This document shows, piece after piece, positions 25,527 through 34,410 of a DNA stretch of 64,000 nt (positions are counted from its first letter, which is position 1; each line of letters opens with the position of its first letter). Both the position numbers and the translations under genes were made by a program. The DNA is from Halorubrum aidingense JCM 13560 (GTDB lineage: Archaea; Halobacteriota; Halobacteria; Halobacteriales; Haloferacaceae): assembly GCF_000336995.1 (NCBI RefSeq), contig NZ_AOJI01000022.1, forward strand, positions 358,512 through 422,511, given 5' to 3'. The notes below the pieces were generated by a model, which did not search any database, was not told the origin of the DNA, and saw nothing but the letters and a program-made list of their open reading frames with translations.

Positions 25527-26369
25527 ATGATCGACGAGACCGTCGCCGAGATCCGGGCGATGCGGACCCACAGCACGTCGGCGGTGGCCGTGAAGGCGAC
25601 GCAGGCGCTGGCGGAACTGCTCGATCGAGAGTACGTCACGGTCGACGAGTTCGAGCGCGACCTCGAACACAACGCGGGCGTGCTGCGGCGCTCGAATCCC
25701 TCCCACGCCGCGCTCCACAACGCGATGCGCGACGTCGAGCGCTCTATCGTCGGCGAGACGACGACCGTCGAGGGCGCCAAACAGCGCTTGGAGGACGTGA
25801 TCGCCCGAGTCATCGACGACATCGAGACGGCCAAGGGCGAAGCCGCCGCCCACGCCGCGGAACGCATCGAGGACGGCGACACCCTGCTCGTCCACGACTA
25901 CTCGACGACCGTGCTCGAGACCATCGAGAACGCCGTGCACGACGGCGCCCACTTGACCGTCTACGTCACCGAGGCGCGTCCGCGCACCCTCGGGCGGAAG
26001 ACCGCTCGCGTGCTCGCCGGCATGTCCCGCGTCGACGTGCGGATGGTCGTCGACAGCGCGATGGGGTACGCGCTCCGCGCCTGCGACCGCGTCCTCCTCG
26101 GTATCACCTGTATCACCGGCGGGACGTACTACAACCGGATCGGCACGTTCCCGCTCGTCGTCACCGCCCGCGAACTCGGCGTTCCCGTCATCGCCGTCGG
26201 CTCCGGCGCGAAAACCATCGAGGAGTTCCGCTTCGAGAACGAGTTCCGCGACGCCGTCGAGGTGATGCGCGAGCCGGTCGAGGGCGTCACGATCGAGAAC
26301 CCGAGCTACGACGCGACCCCCATCGGAATGATCGACACCGTGATCACCGACGAGGGCGTCGTCGAGTAG
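25527..26369 (+). CDS. eIF2B-like ribose-1,5-bisphosphate isomerase family protein
   Basis: 280 residues of the eIF2B alpha/MtnA/R15P-isomerase superfamily. Recognisable are HSTSAVAVKATQAL near the N-terminus, HDYSTTVLETIENAV, YVTEARPRTLGRKTARVLAG, the active-site-region MVVDSAMGYALRACDRVLLGITCITGGTYYNRIGTFPLVVTAREL and the closing NPSYDATP. In archaea this group converts ribose-1,5-bisphosphate to ribulose-1,5-bisphosphate in nucleoside degradation; some members are annotated as translation factor subunits. Without a neighbour such as RuBisCO the enzymatic call is likely, not proven. A TTTTAATT box about 25 bp upstream fits a leaderless start at 25527. Confidence 0.85.
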   Translation: MIDETVAEIRAMRTHSTSAVAVKATQALAELLDREYVTVDEFERDLEHNAGVLRRSNPSHAALHNAMRDVERSIVGETTTVEGAKQRLEDVIARVIDDIETAKGEAAAHAAERIEDGDTLLVHDYSTTVLETIENAVHDGAHLTVYVTEARPRTLGRKTARVLAGMSRVDVRMVVDSAMGYALRACDRVLLGITCITGGTYYNRIGTFPLVVTARELGVPVIAVGSGAKTIEEFRFENEFRDAVEVMREPVEGVTIENPSYDATPIGMIDTVITDEGVVE

Positions 26370-26406
26370 CCGGCTCCCGCCCGATCACGCCTCGGCAGTT
26401 TCCCAC

Positions 26407-26480
26407 CTCGCCGCTCGCGATTCTCTCCTCGCCGCTCGCGATTCTCTTCTTGTCGACGGTGATTCTCTCCTCGCCGACAG
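26407..26480. repeat. 21-bp tandem repeat in intergenic region
   Basis: CTCGCCGCTCGCGATTCTCT plus C/T is repeated at 26407-26427 and 26428-26448, with a degenerate third unit 26449-26469 and a partial fourth. It lies downstream of the isomerase gene. There is no unique spacer, so it is not a CRISPR; replication slippage is the simplest origin. Confidence 0.65.
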
Positions 26481-26613
26481 TAGCACCGCTCATCCCGGTC
26501 CGCCGGCAGCGCGAGTGTTGCCGGCGGTTCGTCGCGACGCGATCCGCGGTTCGTTACGCCCGAGAGCGGATCGGACGAAAACGCTTTGTGTACGCACCGT
26601 GTTAACGCGTACA

Positions 26614-27591
26614 ATGAGTGCCAATCCGGGCTCGACGGCCGCCTTTCGGATCCCGACTGGGGATCCGAGGACGGTCGAGTGCGCGAGCCTCTCGTGTGAG
26701 CTCGGGGAGGTCGCGACCGAACCCGGAGCGATCACCGCCGCCGTCTTCGCCGGCATCGTCGCCCTCGTCGCGTTCGCGTACCTTCGCGACGCCAAGACCG
26801 CCGCCCGACGCGAGCGACGGCGCGTTCTCGACGAGGGAGACGCGTTCACCGAATTCGCCGACCGAATCGCCGACCTCGACCCGGCCCCGACGGAGCCGCC
26901 GACGTCGAGCGACGGCGGCACGGTCGCCCGAATACACCGAGTCGATCGAGTCGCCGGCTCGGGGAGCCGCCCGGGCGGCGGCGGGGACGTGCGACTGCGG
27001 CGCGTGCTCGCCGCGTACCGCGACACCGTCATGTCGTTACCACATTACCGGGCGGAGTACGACGAGACCATCCCCGAGAGCCTCGCGGCGGAGTTGGGCC
27101 CCGACACCGCGACCGCGCTGGCGTCGAACGGAACCCTCTCGACCGGCGCCCAGTCCGCGCTCGTCAGTCGGAGCCGACAGGCTGCGACGGCGCGGTCCTC
27201 GCTGGCAGACGCGATCGGAGCGGAGATAGACGCGCTCACCCAGGTCGAAACCGATCTGACCTGCGTGGACCGCCGCCGGCGCCGGCTCCTCGAACACCTC
27301 GACGGCATCGCCGGCGACCGGACCGACGCCGCGATCGACGTCTGGGAGCGGTTCGACGGGCTCGAAGACGAGTGTGAGGAGATCGCCGCCACGCGACAGC
27401 GCGCCCTCGACGACCCGCCGATGACGCCCGACATCGCCGCGACCCCGAACGCGGACCGGGCGTTCTACGGCTACCTGTACGCGCCCACCGACGGACCGCG
27501 GTACCCCGTGTTGGCGCAGGTCTCAGAGCTCGCAGACCGGATCCGGTCCGACGGCGACCGCGTCGCGAGCCTGATCGCGAGCGGTCGGTAG
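26614..27591 (+). CDS. Single-pass membrane protein with helical domain, unknown function
   Basis: 325 residues from ATG at 26614 (MSANPGS). A single transmembrane helix lies at about residues 40-58 (AITAAVFAGIVALVAFAYL), preceded by a short region with two cysteines (ECASLSCELGE). The large C-terminal part is helical: RRVLAAYRDTVMSLPHYRAEYDETIPESLAAELG, a coiled-coil-like middle (SLADAIGAEIDALTQVETDLTCVDRRRRRLLEHLDGI) and a VLAQVSELADRIRSDGDRVASLI end. It looks like a conserved haloarchaeal family, but I cannot name it. No operon partner. Confidence 0.78.
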   Translation: MSANPGSTAAFRIPTGDPRTVECASLSCELGEVATEPGAITAAVFAGIVALVAFAYLRDAKTAARRERRRVLDEGDAFTEFADRIADLDPAPTEPPTSSDGGTVARIHRVDRVAGSGSRPGGGGDVRLRRVLAAYRDTVMSLPHYRAEYDETIPESLAAELGPDTATALASNGTLSTGAQSALVSRSRQAATARSSLADAIGAEIDALTQVETDLTCVDRRRRRLLEHLDGIAGDRTDAAIDVWERFDGLEDECEEIAATRQRALDDPPMTPDIAATPNADRAFYGYLYAPTDGPRYPVLAQVSELADRIRSDGDRVASLIASGR

Positions 27592-27681
27592 CGGGCGTCG
27601 CCGGACCGGACCCGCTCGGGCCCGAAGCGGTCCGTCGTCGAAACCACAGAGCCGATGTGGCTCGGGCGCGAATCACGTCCG

Positions 27682-28686
27682 ATGAGTGACCCGGAGGACG
27701 CGAACGACGAAGACCGTGCGGGCGGCGAGGACCGTGAGGTCGACGCGTCCGGTGCGAGCGACGGCGGGCGCGCTCCTCACGCGAACGCGGGGTTCCAGCG
27801 CCTGTTCGGCGACGACGACCTCACCTTCGGGCTGGGCTTCCCGCTGACCGGGGAGCGCCGGTCGACTCCGGACCCCACCGAGGAGGTCCGACTCGCGGAA
27901 CGAGCCGAAGCGCTCGGGTTCGACGGGCTCTGGGCGAGGGACGTTCCGACGTACTGGCCCCGGTTCGGGGACGCCGGCGGCGCGTTCGACCCGTGGGCGC
28001 TGCTGTCGCACGTCGCCGCTCGCACGGAGGCGATCGCGCTCGGCACGTCGAGCGTCGTTCTCCCGCTGCGCCACCCGATCCACCTCGCGAAATCGGCGGC
28101 GACGGTCGACCGGCTCTCAGGCGGGCGACTCGTTCTCGGGGTCGCCTCCGGCGACCGCGACCCGGAGTTCGACGCGTTCGGCGTCGACCGCGACGACCGC
28201 GGGCGGGCGGTCCGCGAGCGCGTCGCCGCGATGCGGGCCTGTTGGCGCGAGGAGTTCCCCGAGATCGAAGGGGCGTGGGGCACGCTCGACGGCGACCTCG
28301 ACGTGCTTCCCAAGCCGACGACGGAGACGCTACCCGTGTTGCCGACGGGCAACGCGCGACAGTCGACCGAGTGGATCGCCGACCACGGCGACGGGTGGCT
28401 GTTCTACCACCTGCCGGACGAGACCCTTCAGAGTTACCTCGCTGAGTGGCGGGAGCTGGCGGGCGAGAAACCGTTCGCCATCGCCGTCGGCGTCGAGTTC
28501 GCCGACGACCCGACCGCGGACCCGGAACACCGTCACCTCGGCTACCGCGCCGGCGTCGAGTGGTTCCGCGAGTACTTCCGGCGGCTCGACGAATACGGCC
28601 TCGATCACGTTGTCGTCGGCCTGCGCGGTGACGACCCCGAAGCGGCGATGGAGACGTTCGCGGCGGAGATCCTCGACGAGTCGTGA
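27682..28686 (+). CDS. Luciferase-like (LLM class) F420/flavin-dependent oxidoreductase
   Basis: 334 residues from ATG at 27682; an earlier in-frame ATG at 27655 is possible. Bacterial-luciferase TIM barrel: FGLGFPLTGERRSTPDPTEEVRLAERAEALGFDGLWARDV, GTSSVVLPLRHPIHLAKSAATVDRLSGGRLVLGVASGDRDPEF and the TLPVLPTGNARQSTEWIADHGDGWLFY segment are diagnostic. In haloarchaea most members are expected to use coenzyme F420. Substrate unknown. An acidic, disordered N-terminal extension of about 40 residues precedes the barrel. The C/D RNA gene follows on the same strand. Confidence 0.88.
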   Translation: MSDPEDANDEDRAGGEDREVDASGASDGGRAPHANAGFQRLFGDDDLTFGLGFPLTGERRSTPDPTEEVRLAERAEALGFDGLWARDVPTYWPRFGDAGGAFDPWALLSHVAARTEAIALGTSSVVLPLRHPIHLAKSAATVDRLSGGRLVLGVASGDRDPEFDAFGVDRDDRGRAVRERVAAMRACWREEFPEIEGAWGTLDGDLDVLPKPTTETLPVLPTGNARQSTEWIADHGDGWLFYHLPDETLQSYLAEWRELAGEKPFAIAVGVEFADDPTADPEHRHLGYRAGVEWFREYFRRLDEYGLDHVVVGLRGDDPEAAMETFAAEILDES

Positions 28687-28765
28687 GACGAGGCGGCGGC
28701 GGCGACCGCTCGCGTCACGCCCGAATCGGCGCGACCGAATCCGTCGGGGACGGACCATCGCGGGC

Positions 28766-28776
28766 ACTTTATACCC
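28766..28776 (+). promoter_or_regulatory. TATA box of the box C/D RNA gene
   Basis: CACTTTATACC, centred near 28771, puts the predicted transcription start at about 28797, within the first bases of the RNA's terminal stem. No protein start codon lies at the proper distance, so the promoter appears dedicated to the RNA. Confidence 0.6.
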
Positions 28777-28793
28777 CGCAGCGAGTATCTTCG

Positions 28794-28868
28794 AACGTGG
28801 TGGCAGTGACGACGTGTTACCCCCACTGAGCCCCTTGTGATGAGGGTTTTCCACCGAGCCACCACGTT
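28794..28868 (+). ncRNA. Box C/D guide RNA (2'-O-methylation guide)
   Basis: An 11-bp terminal stem AACGTGGTGGC/GCCACCACGTT (28794-28804 / 28858-28868) encloses box C GTGACGA (28806-28812), a 13-nt spacer, box D' CTGA (28826-28829), a 7-nt spacer, box C' GTGATGA (28837-28843), a 10-nt spacer and box D CCGA (28854-28857). This is the archaeal sRNA order and spacing; L7Ae, Nop5 and fibrillarin would bind it. Box C has C instead of U at position 5 and box D has C instead of U at position 2; these face each other in the kink-turn, so a U-U pair has become C-C. Guide targets were not identified. Confidence 0.75.
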
Positions 28869-29050
28869 TCCACGAAGCGCCTCTTGACCGGCGAGCCGCG
28901 GCGCTCGCAGTCGGAGCGTGCGAGCGAACGCGCTCGAAGCAAGCGGGCGAGCACGTTCGAGAAGCGAACGGCTCGAGGGTAGCGATCTCGCGTCAAAAAT
29001 CGGGCAGTCGTCCGGTGTTCGGTTCGGTCGGCGTTCGGCTCGACCGACGT
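28869..29050. other. Intergenic tail with hairpin between convergent units
   Basis: No coding frame. A hairpin with arms CGAGC-A-CGTTCG and CGAACG-GCTCG (28948-28975, loop AGAAG, one bulged A) lies between the C/D RNA and the convergent aldo/keto reductase gene. It could be a processing or termination structure; archaeal termination usually relies on T-runs, which are weak here. Confidence 0.4.
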
Positions 29051-30124
29051 TCAGTACGAGGCGGCGCGCTTGTCGAGACCCGCGGCCTCGATGTCCTCGC
29101 CGTCGACTGAGGTCCGGAGCACGTCCATCCCGTCGTCGCGGTCGATGTCGAAGTTGCGCGCGTACAGCTCCTCCAGCCGGTCGTACTCGGCGTCGGAAAT
29201 GGGGGGCACGTCGCTCGCGGCGCTCCACGCGGCGATGTCGTCGGCGTCGCGGAAGGTTGGGGTCACGGACGCGACCTCGTCGTGCGCGAGCAGCCAGCGG
29301 ATCGCTGCCTGCGCCATCGTCCGGGTCCCGTCGGCGTGGTCCGGGGTTTCGAGGAAGCGGATCGCCTCGACCTTCTCCCAGCCGGTCTCGTACCACTCTT
29401 TGGGGCGGTGCGAGCGGTGGTCGCCGTCTTCGAGGACGGTGTCGGGGGTCACCTGCTCGTTGAGCAGGCCGGACGAGTGCGGGACGCGCGCGATGACGGA
29501 GGTGTCGGCGTCCGCCTCGCGGATCGCGTCGACGAAGTGGCGGCCCGGCTCCTGTTCGAACAGGTTGAACACGGTCTGGACCGCGTCGAACTCCTCGTAC
29601 TCGATGGCGGCCTCGCCCTCGGCGAGCCAGCCGATCGACGGACCGAGCGCCCAGCCGAGCGCGCGGACGCGCCCGTCGGCCTTCCACTCGCGCAGGAGAT
29701 CGCGGACCTCGGGCGTGACGTCGTCGACGTTCGCGTTGTGCAACTGGAGCAGGTCGACGTAGTCGGTGTCGAGTCGGTCGAGCGAGCGCTCGAAGGCGGT
29801 CTCGAGGTACTCGCGGTCGAGCTCTTTCGGAAGCTCGCCGTGTCCGGCCTGCGGGTTGTTGTAGAAGTCGTAGCCGATCTTGGTCGCGAGCGTCACCTCG
29901 TCGCGCCGGCCGTCGATCGCGCGGCCGATTATCTCCTCGCTGTCGCCGTGGCCGTACACGTCGCCGGTGTCCAGGTACGTGACACCCGCGTCGAGCGCCG
30001 TTTCGACCATCTCGACCGCCTGTTCGTCCGAGCGGTCGCCCCACCAGTCGGTGCCGACGACCCACGCGCCGAAGCCGATCTCAGAGACCTCGACGCCGGA
30101 GTTCCCGAGTTCGCGGTGCTGCAT
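29051..30124 (-). CDS. Aldo/keto reductase
   Basis: 357 residues from ATG at 30122-30124 (MQHRELGNSGVEVSEIGFG). The catalytic tetrad is visible: Asp52 and Tyr57 (LDTGDVYGHG), Lys82 (LATKIGYD) and His129 (LLQLHNAN). C-terminal NADP-binding features (AIRWLLAHDEVASVTPTFRDADDIAAWSAA) are present. It belongs to the YajO/Tas-like group of (beta/alpha)8 reductases; the substrate is unknown. A CTAAGTG box about 27 bp upstream suits a leaderless start; a TTATAA palindrome near 30192 is farther off. Monocistronic and convergent with the C/D RNA. Confidence 0.92.
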   Translation of the reverse strand: MQHRELGNSGVEVSEIGFGAWVVGTDWWGDRSDEQAVEMVETALDAGVTYLDTGDVYGHGDSEEIIGRAIDGRRDEVTLATKIGYDFYNNPQAGHGELPKELDREYLETAFERSLDRLDTDYVDLLQLHNANVDDVTPEVRDLLREWKADGRVRALGWALGPSIGWLAEGEAAIEYEEFDAVQTVFNLFEQEPGRHFVDAIREADADTSVIARVPHSSGLLNEQVTPDTVLEDGDHRSHRPKEWYETGWEKVEAIRFLETPDHADGTRTMAQAAIRWLLAHDEVASVTPTFRDADDIAAWSAASDVPPISDAEYDRLEELYARNFDIDRDDGMDVLRTSVDGEDIEAAGLDKRAASY

Positions 30125-30266
30125 ACCTCGCTTTGGGGATCGGACCACTTAGCGGGTGCGGTCTCCCCCACGCCGCGGGACTGCGACCGGATGTTTATAA
30201 GCTCACCCCGAGCGTGACCCGCCGCGCGACCGGCGACGGAGCCGGAGGCGAGGTGGTGAAGACCGC

Positions 30267-31910
30267 CTAATGGCTCAGCGCCCACGGGTAGCCGCCGTGG
30301 TCGTGTCCGTCGCCGTGATCGTGTCCGCGGTGGTCTGCCTCGGGCGATCCGCTCGCCGTCGCTTCCAGCGTCTCGTCGATGCGCAACACGAGACTCGCGG
30401 TCCGCACGGCGGTCTCGAGACAGCGCGCGGGAACCGCGACCGGCTCGAGGACCCCCGCGTCGAACGCGTCTCGGACCGCGCCGGACCGGTCGATCCCCGC
30501 CGACGATTCCCCGCCGTGATGGCGGGCGCGGAGGGCGGCCAGCGCGTCGATGGGGTCGAGACCCGCGTTCTCGGCGAGGGTCCGCGGGATCACGGTCACG
30601 GCGTCCGCGAACGCGTCGAGCGCGAGCGCCGATCGGTCGTCGATGCTCGCCGCTCGATCCGACACCGCGCGGGAGACGGCCATCATGGGGGCGCCGGCGC
30701 CCGGAACCACGCCGCCGCCGCCCGCGGCGTGGCGCGCGACGGCGAGACAGTCCGCCACGATCCGCTTCGTCTCCGCGGCGACGTGCGGCGTCCCGCCCCG
30801 CAAGAGGAGCGACTCGTGTGACTCCCCCGGGAGCTCCGTGAACGTGATCGCGGTGCCGCCGCCGACGGAGCGACGGCGAACCGCCCCGACCGAGCCGAGC
30901 GCGCTCCGGTCGAGCTCGGAGACCGCCGTCACCGGGGTCGCGTCCGCGGCGCGGGCGAGCGCGTCGAACTCGTCCCGCCGAGTGCGCTCCACGGGGAGCA
31001 CGCCGGCGCGGGCGAGTTCGGTCCGCAACTCGTCGTCGACGGACTGCTGACAGACGAGCACGTCGACGTCGCGGTCCGTGACCGAGCGGATCGCCGCCCG
31101 TCTGGCCGCCCGCTCGTGATCGCGGACCGCCGCGAGGTCGTCGACGTCTCGAACCGCCACCGATCCGGCGGCACCGTCCACCGGGAGCGTCACGTCGCCG
31201 TCGACGAGCGCGACCGTCGGTTCGACGAGCGCTCGGCCGCCGTCGGGTCCAGATGCGCTGACCCCGAGCCCGTCGGTCCCGAAGCCGTCGACGGTCGTCG
31301 ACGACTCGTCGACGTCGACGAGGATCCCTTCGACCCGCTCGGAGTCCGCGAGCGCGCCGCCGGGGTACGCGTGAAGCGTGAGCCGCGCCGCGTCGAACCC
31401 GACCGATCGCAGGGCGCCGACGCTCAGATCGGCGAACCGCTCGGTCGCGGCCGCGTCCCAGCGTCCGGTGACCGCCGTCGCCGCCGCCGCTCGCACTCGG
31501 GGGTCGTCCGGTTCGACGGGCACGCTGAGTTCGCGGAGCGCGTCGCGGGCGTAGCCGGCCGCGCGAACGTACCCGTCCACGATCGACGTCGGGTGGAGCC
31601 CGTCGGCGACGAGCCCCTCGGCCGCGTCGAGGAGTTCGCCGACGAGCAGCGCCGTCGTGGTGGTCCCGTCGCCGACGTGACGCGCGTGGGCCTGAACGGC
31701 GTCTCGCACCACGCGGCCGACGGGGGCGTCGATCTCCATGGCGTCGAGCACGGTCGCGCCGGTGTTCGTCACGACGACGGTTCCGCCCCGGTCGATCACC
31801 ATCGTGTCCAGCCCGTTCGGGCCGAGCGTGCTTCGGAGGGTGGCCGCGATCGCCCGCGCCGGGGCCGCCGAACCCGTTCGGAATCGGGTCCGGTGGGTCG
31901 AGTCGATCAC
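30267..31910 (-). CDS. Divergent group II chaperonin (thermosome-like) subunit
   Basis: 547 residues beginning with GTG (31908-31910), whose first bases overlap the TGA of the formamidase gene (GTGA), so translation is coupled. Chaperonin hallmarks: LGPNGLDTMVIDRGGTVVVTNTGATVLDAMEI near the N-terminus, nucleotide-binding GDGTTTT (80-86), VVPGAGAPMMAVSRAV and IPRTLAENAGLDPIDALAALRARHHGG. Differences from standard thermosome subunits: a shortened N-terminus, GAGAPMM where GGGAPE is usual, a degenerate apical region and a His/Asp-rich tail (DHRGHDHGDGHDHGG) instead of the usual Gly/Met tail. Possibly a specialised subunit; client unknown. The GTG start is set by the overlap. Confidence 0.85.
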   Translation of the reverse strand: MIDSTHRTRFRTGSAAPARAIAATLRSTLGPNGLDTMVIDRGGTVVVTNTGATVLDAMEIDAPVGRVVRDAVQAHARHVGDGTTTTALLVGELLDAAEGLVADGLHPTSIVDGYVRAAGYARDALRELSVPVEPDDPRVRAAAATAVTGRWDAAATERFADLSVGALRSVGFDAARLTLHAYPGGALADSERVEGILVDVDESSTTVDGFGTDGLGVSASGPDGGRALVEPTVALVDGDVTLPVDGAAGSVAVRDVDDLAAVRDHERAARRAAIRSVTDRDVDVLVCQQSVDDELRTELARAGVLPVERTRRDEFDALARAADATPVTAVSELDRSALGSVGAVRRRSVGGGTAITFTELPGESHESLLLRGGTPHVAAETKRIVADCLAVARHAAGGGGVVPGAGAPMMAVSRAVSDRAASIDDRSALALDAFADAVTVIPRTLAENAGLDPIDALAALRARHHGGESSAGIDRSGAVRDAFDAGVLEPVAVPARCLETAVRTASLVLRIDETLEATASGSPEADHRGHDHGDGHDHGGYPWALSH

Positions 31911-33178
31911 CCGAGGGGGTCGTCGGTGACGACGAGGTCGCCGCGGTCGGCCCGGTTGTCCAGGTTCCCCGGAGAGATGTCGAACTCGAAGACGCCCTTC
32001 GGCACCGCCAGCGTCGAGCACGCGTTCGGGACGTCGACGACGCCGCTTTGGCGCCCCTCGGCGGGGACGGTGCCGAGGATGTGGAGGGCCTGCTGGCCCG
32101 TGTATCCGAACTTCTTGAGGTAGTCGATCGCCTGCAGACACGCCCGGCGGTAGGCGGTGTGCGAGTCGATGTAGCGCTGCTCGCCGTCCTCGGTCACGGA
32201 GTAGCCGCAGAACGTGATGTAGTCCTCGAAGTTGGGGCCGCGGTGGCCGGGCTCGAAGATCGGGTGATCGACGCCGTGTTCCTCCATGCCGTTTTTGATC
32301 ACGTCGAACTCCACGTCGGCGTAGCCCGCCATCTCGATCGCGCCACAGAAGGTGATCTCGCCGTCGCCCTGCGAGGCGTGGAAATCACCGAGCGCGAACT
32401 TCGCTCCCTCGACGTAGACGGGGAAGTACACCGTCGATCCGATAGAGAGGTCCTTGATGTCGTGGTTGCCGCCGTGTTCGCGCGGCGGAACGGTTCTGGC
32501 GGCCTCTTTCGCCGCCTCCTCGGCCGTCTCGGGGTCCATCTCACCCATCTGCGCGCCCTCCGTGGTCGGCGGGTTCGCGACCCCCGGCTCCGCCTCGCCG
32601 GTCGGGTGGTTCGGGATCGAACTCGGATCCTCAGCGTGCTTGTCGATCAGCTCCTGTTCGCGCTCGTTCCACTCCTCTAACAGCTCTTGGCTCGGCGCGC
32701 AGCCCGCGAGCCCGGGGTGGATTTTCCCCTCGTAGCGGACGTGGGGGACGTGCCGCGAGGAGACGGTGTAGCCGTCGAGGTCCCAGATGGACTTCGCGGC
32801 GTCCGGGAAGTGGTCGGTCAGGAAGCCCCCGCCGTTCTGTTGTGAGAAGGTCCCGGTGAACCCGAACTCCGAACGGTCGTTCAGTGGCCCCATGTCGTGG
32901 AACTCGACTTTCAACAGGTCGCCGGGCTCCGCGCCCTCGACGTGGACGGGACCGGCGAGGTAGTGAACCTGCGTGAGGTCGACGTCCCGGACCTCGTTGG
33001 GGTCGTCGTTGTCGGAAATCTGTCCGCCCGTCCAGTCTAACGCTTCCAGTCGGATCGTCTCACCGATCGACGCCTCCACGGCCGCCGGGATGTCCGGGTG
33101 CCACCGATTGAACGGTTTGGCCGTCGGCTGTTCGTCCGGGGGACTGTCGACGTCGACCTCGAATTTGACTTCTGGCAT
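31907..33178 (-). CDS. Formamidase / acetamidase family protein
   Basis: 423 residues, the length of FmdA/AmdA formamidases (EC 3.5.1.49), which hydrolyse formamide or short amides to ammonia and the acid. Family segments include FNRWHPDIPAAVEASIGETIRLEALDWTGGQI, HYLAGPVHVEGAEPGDLLKVEF, GKIHPGLAGCAPSQELL, LGDFHASQGDGEITFCGAIEM and DVPNACSTLAVPKGVFEFDI. Some homologues act on other amides, so substrate range is uncertain. It is the first gene of a two-gene unit; the chaperonin-like gene overlaps its stop codon. Its own promoter lies in 33179-33350, shared divergently with the acyltransferase gene. Confidence 0.93.
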   Translation of the reverse strand: MPEVKFEVDVDSPPDEQPTAKPFNRWHPDIPAAVEASIGETIRLEALDWTGGQISDNDDPNEVRDVDLTQVHYLAGPVHVEGAEPGDLLKVEFHDMGPLNDRSEFGFTGTFSQQNGGGFLTDHFPDAAKSIWDLDGYTVSSRHVPHVRYEGKIHPGLAGCAPSQELLEEWNEREQELIDKHAEDPSSIPNHPTGEAEPGVANPPTTEGAQMGEMDPETAEEAAKEAARTVPPREHGGNHDIKDLSIGSTVYFPVYVEGAKFALGDFHASQGDGEITFCGAIEMAGYADVEFDVIKNGMEEHGVDHPIFEPGHRGPNFEDYITFCGYSVTEDGEQRYIDSHTAYRRACLQAIDYLKKFGYTGQQALHILGTVPAEGRQSGVVDVPNACSTLAVPKGVFEFDISPGNLDNRADRGDLVVTDDPLG

Positions 33179-33350
33179 GTGGTATCACGCACCAATACAG
33201 CGAACCGGACCAAAAGTGTTGCTGCAACAATAAGTTCTCTGAGATAACAGGAATGTCACCGAGAAACAGGAGTGCCGCCGAGGGGGTGTTCCCGGTGCGT
33301 GAGCGTCGCACAACCGAATCCCTTTGAGGGATGGCGACGAACGTGCGACG

Positions 33351-34253
33351 ATGACAAAGCGACACGTGTCCCTGCCCGACGCCGCGGAGGCCGGGGTCCG
33401 AGGGTTCATCGACGAGGTGGACGAACGGCTCTCCTCGGACGAGGACACCTGTGACGTCGTACGGGACACCCTGATCGACCTCTACGGCGACCGCGACCGC
33501 TGGGAGGCGTGGCAGGACGGCGAGTCGGTGCCGAAGGCCGAACGCGTCCGCTTGCAGGGGTACGACCCGTGTAACGCGACGCTGGAGTCGGAGTACTACG
33601 CCGAGAAGGACGAGGAGAAGTTCCAGCGGTCCAAACACCTCCAGTGGCTCTGGCGACAGTTCGACGCGACGCCGATGGCCGACAACGTCGAGTTCGCGCT
33701 CCGCTTCCGTCAGATGCTCGGCACGCACCTGTTCGCCGAGTGCGGCGACAACTGCCGATTTTTCAAGGGTATCTCCGTCACATACGGCCACAACATCGAG
33801 ATCGGCGACAACGTCGTTATCCACGACGACGTGCACCTCGACGACCGCGGGAAGCTGACGATCGGCGACCGCGCGTCGATCTCGGACGGCGTCCACCTCT
33901 ACAGCCACGACCACGACCTCGTCGACCAGACCGAGGTCCGCAACTTCCACACGGTCGTCGGCGACGACGCCCGCGTCACCTACGACGCGATGGTGCGGGC
34001 CGGCTGTCGCGTGGGCGAGAACAGCGTGGTCGGCGCGCGCTCGGTGGTGCAGGGCGACGTGCCCGACCACCACGTCGTCGTCGGCGCGCCCGCCCGCAGC
34101 GTCCGCGTGAAGCCGGGGTGGGAGGAAGTGGCCGCAGAGCTGGAGGACGGCCGGCTCGTCGACCGACAGGACGAACGCGAGATCGAGTACGAACTGCCCG
34201 CCGATCTCGATCGGTTCGACGAGTTCCAGCGGGACCTCACGCCGCCGAACTGA
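33351..34253 (+). CDS. Hexapeptide-repeat acyltransferase (LbH, maltose O-acetyltransferase-like)
   Basis: 300 residues from ATG at 33351 (MTKRHVSLPDAAEAG). After a helical N-terminal domain (about 1-125) comes a left-handed beta-helix of hexapeptide turns: NIEIGDNVVIHDDVHLDDRGKLTIGDRASISDGVHLYSHDH, with the catalytic-type His in the SHDHD loop, then ARVTYDAMVRAGCRVGENSVVGARSVVQGDVPDHHVVVGAPARSVRV. It should acetylate a sugar or related acceptor from acetyl-CoA. The C-terminal 50 residues are charged. Acceptor unknown; the neighbours give no clue. Confidence 0.9.
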   Translation: MTKRHVSLPDAAEAGVRGFIDEVDERLSSDEDTCDVVRDTLIDLYGDRDRWEAWQDGESVPKAERVRLQGYDPCNATLESEYYAEKDEEKFQRSKHLQWLWRQFDATPMADNVEFALRFRQMLGTHLFAECGDNCRFFKGISVTYGHNIEIGDNVVIHDDVHLDDRGKLTIGDRASISDGVHLYSHDHDLVDQTEVRNFHTVVGDDARVTYDAMVRAGCRVGENSVVGARSVVQGDVPDHHVVVGAPARSVRVKPGWEEVAAELEDGRLVDRQDEREIEYELPADLDRFDEFQRDLTPPN

Positions 34254-34350
34254 CCGCTGCGACCGCAGTCGGTTATTTATAAATCGGTACGTTGGGAGTA
34301 GCCCTCCCGATCCCGTGTGACACTACCCGACAGCACCTGACACCGCACCG

Positions 34351-34410
34351 CTCCACACTGCACCGCTCCACACTGCACCGCTCCACACTGCACCGCTCCA
34401 CACTGCACCG
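34351..34410. repeat. 15-bp tandem array, four exact units
   Basis: CTCCACACTGCACCG is repeated four times without interruption. It forms the distal part of the tail of repeat copy B. Confidence 0.85.
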
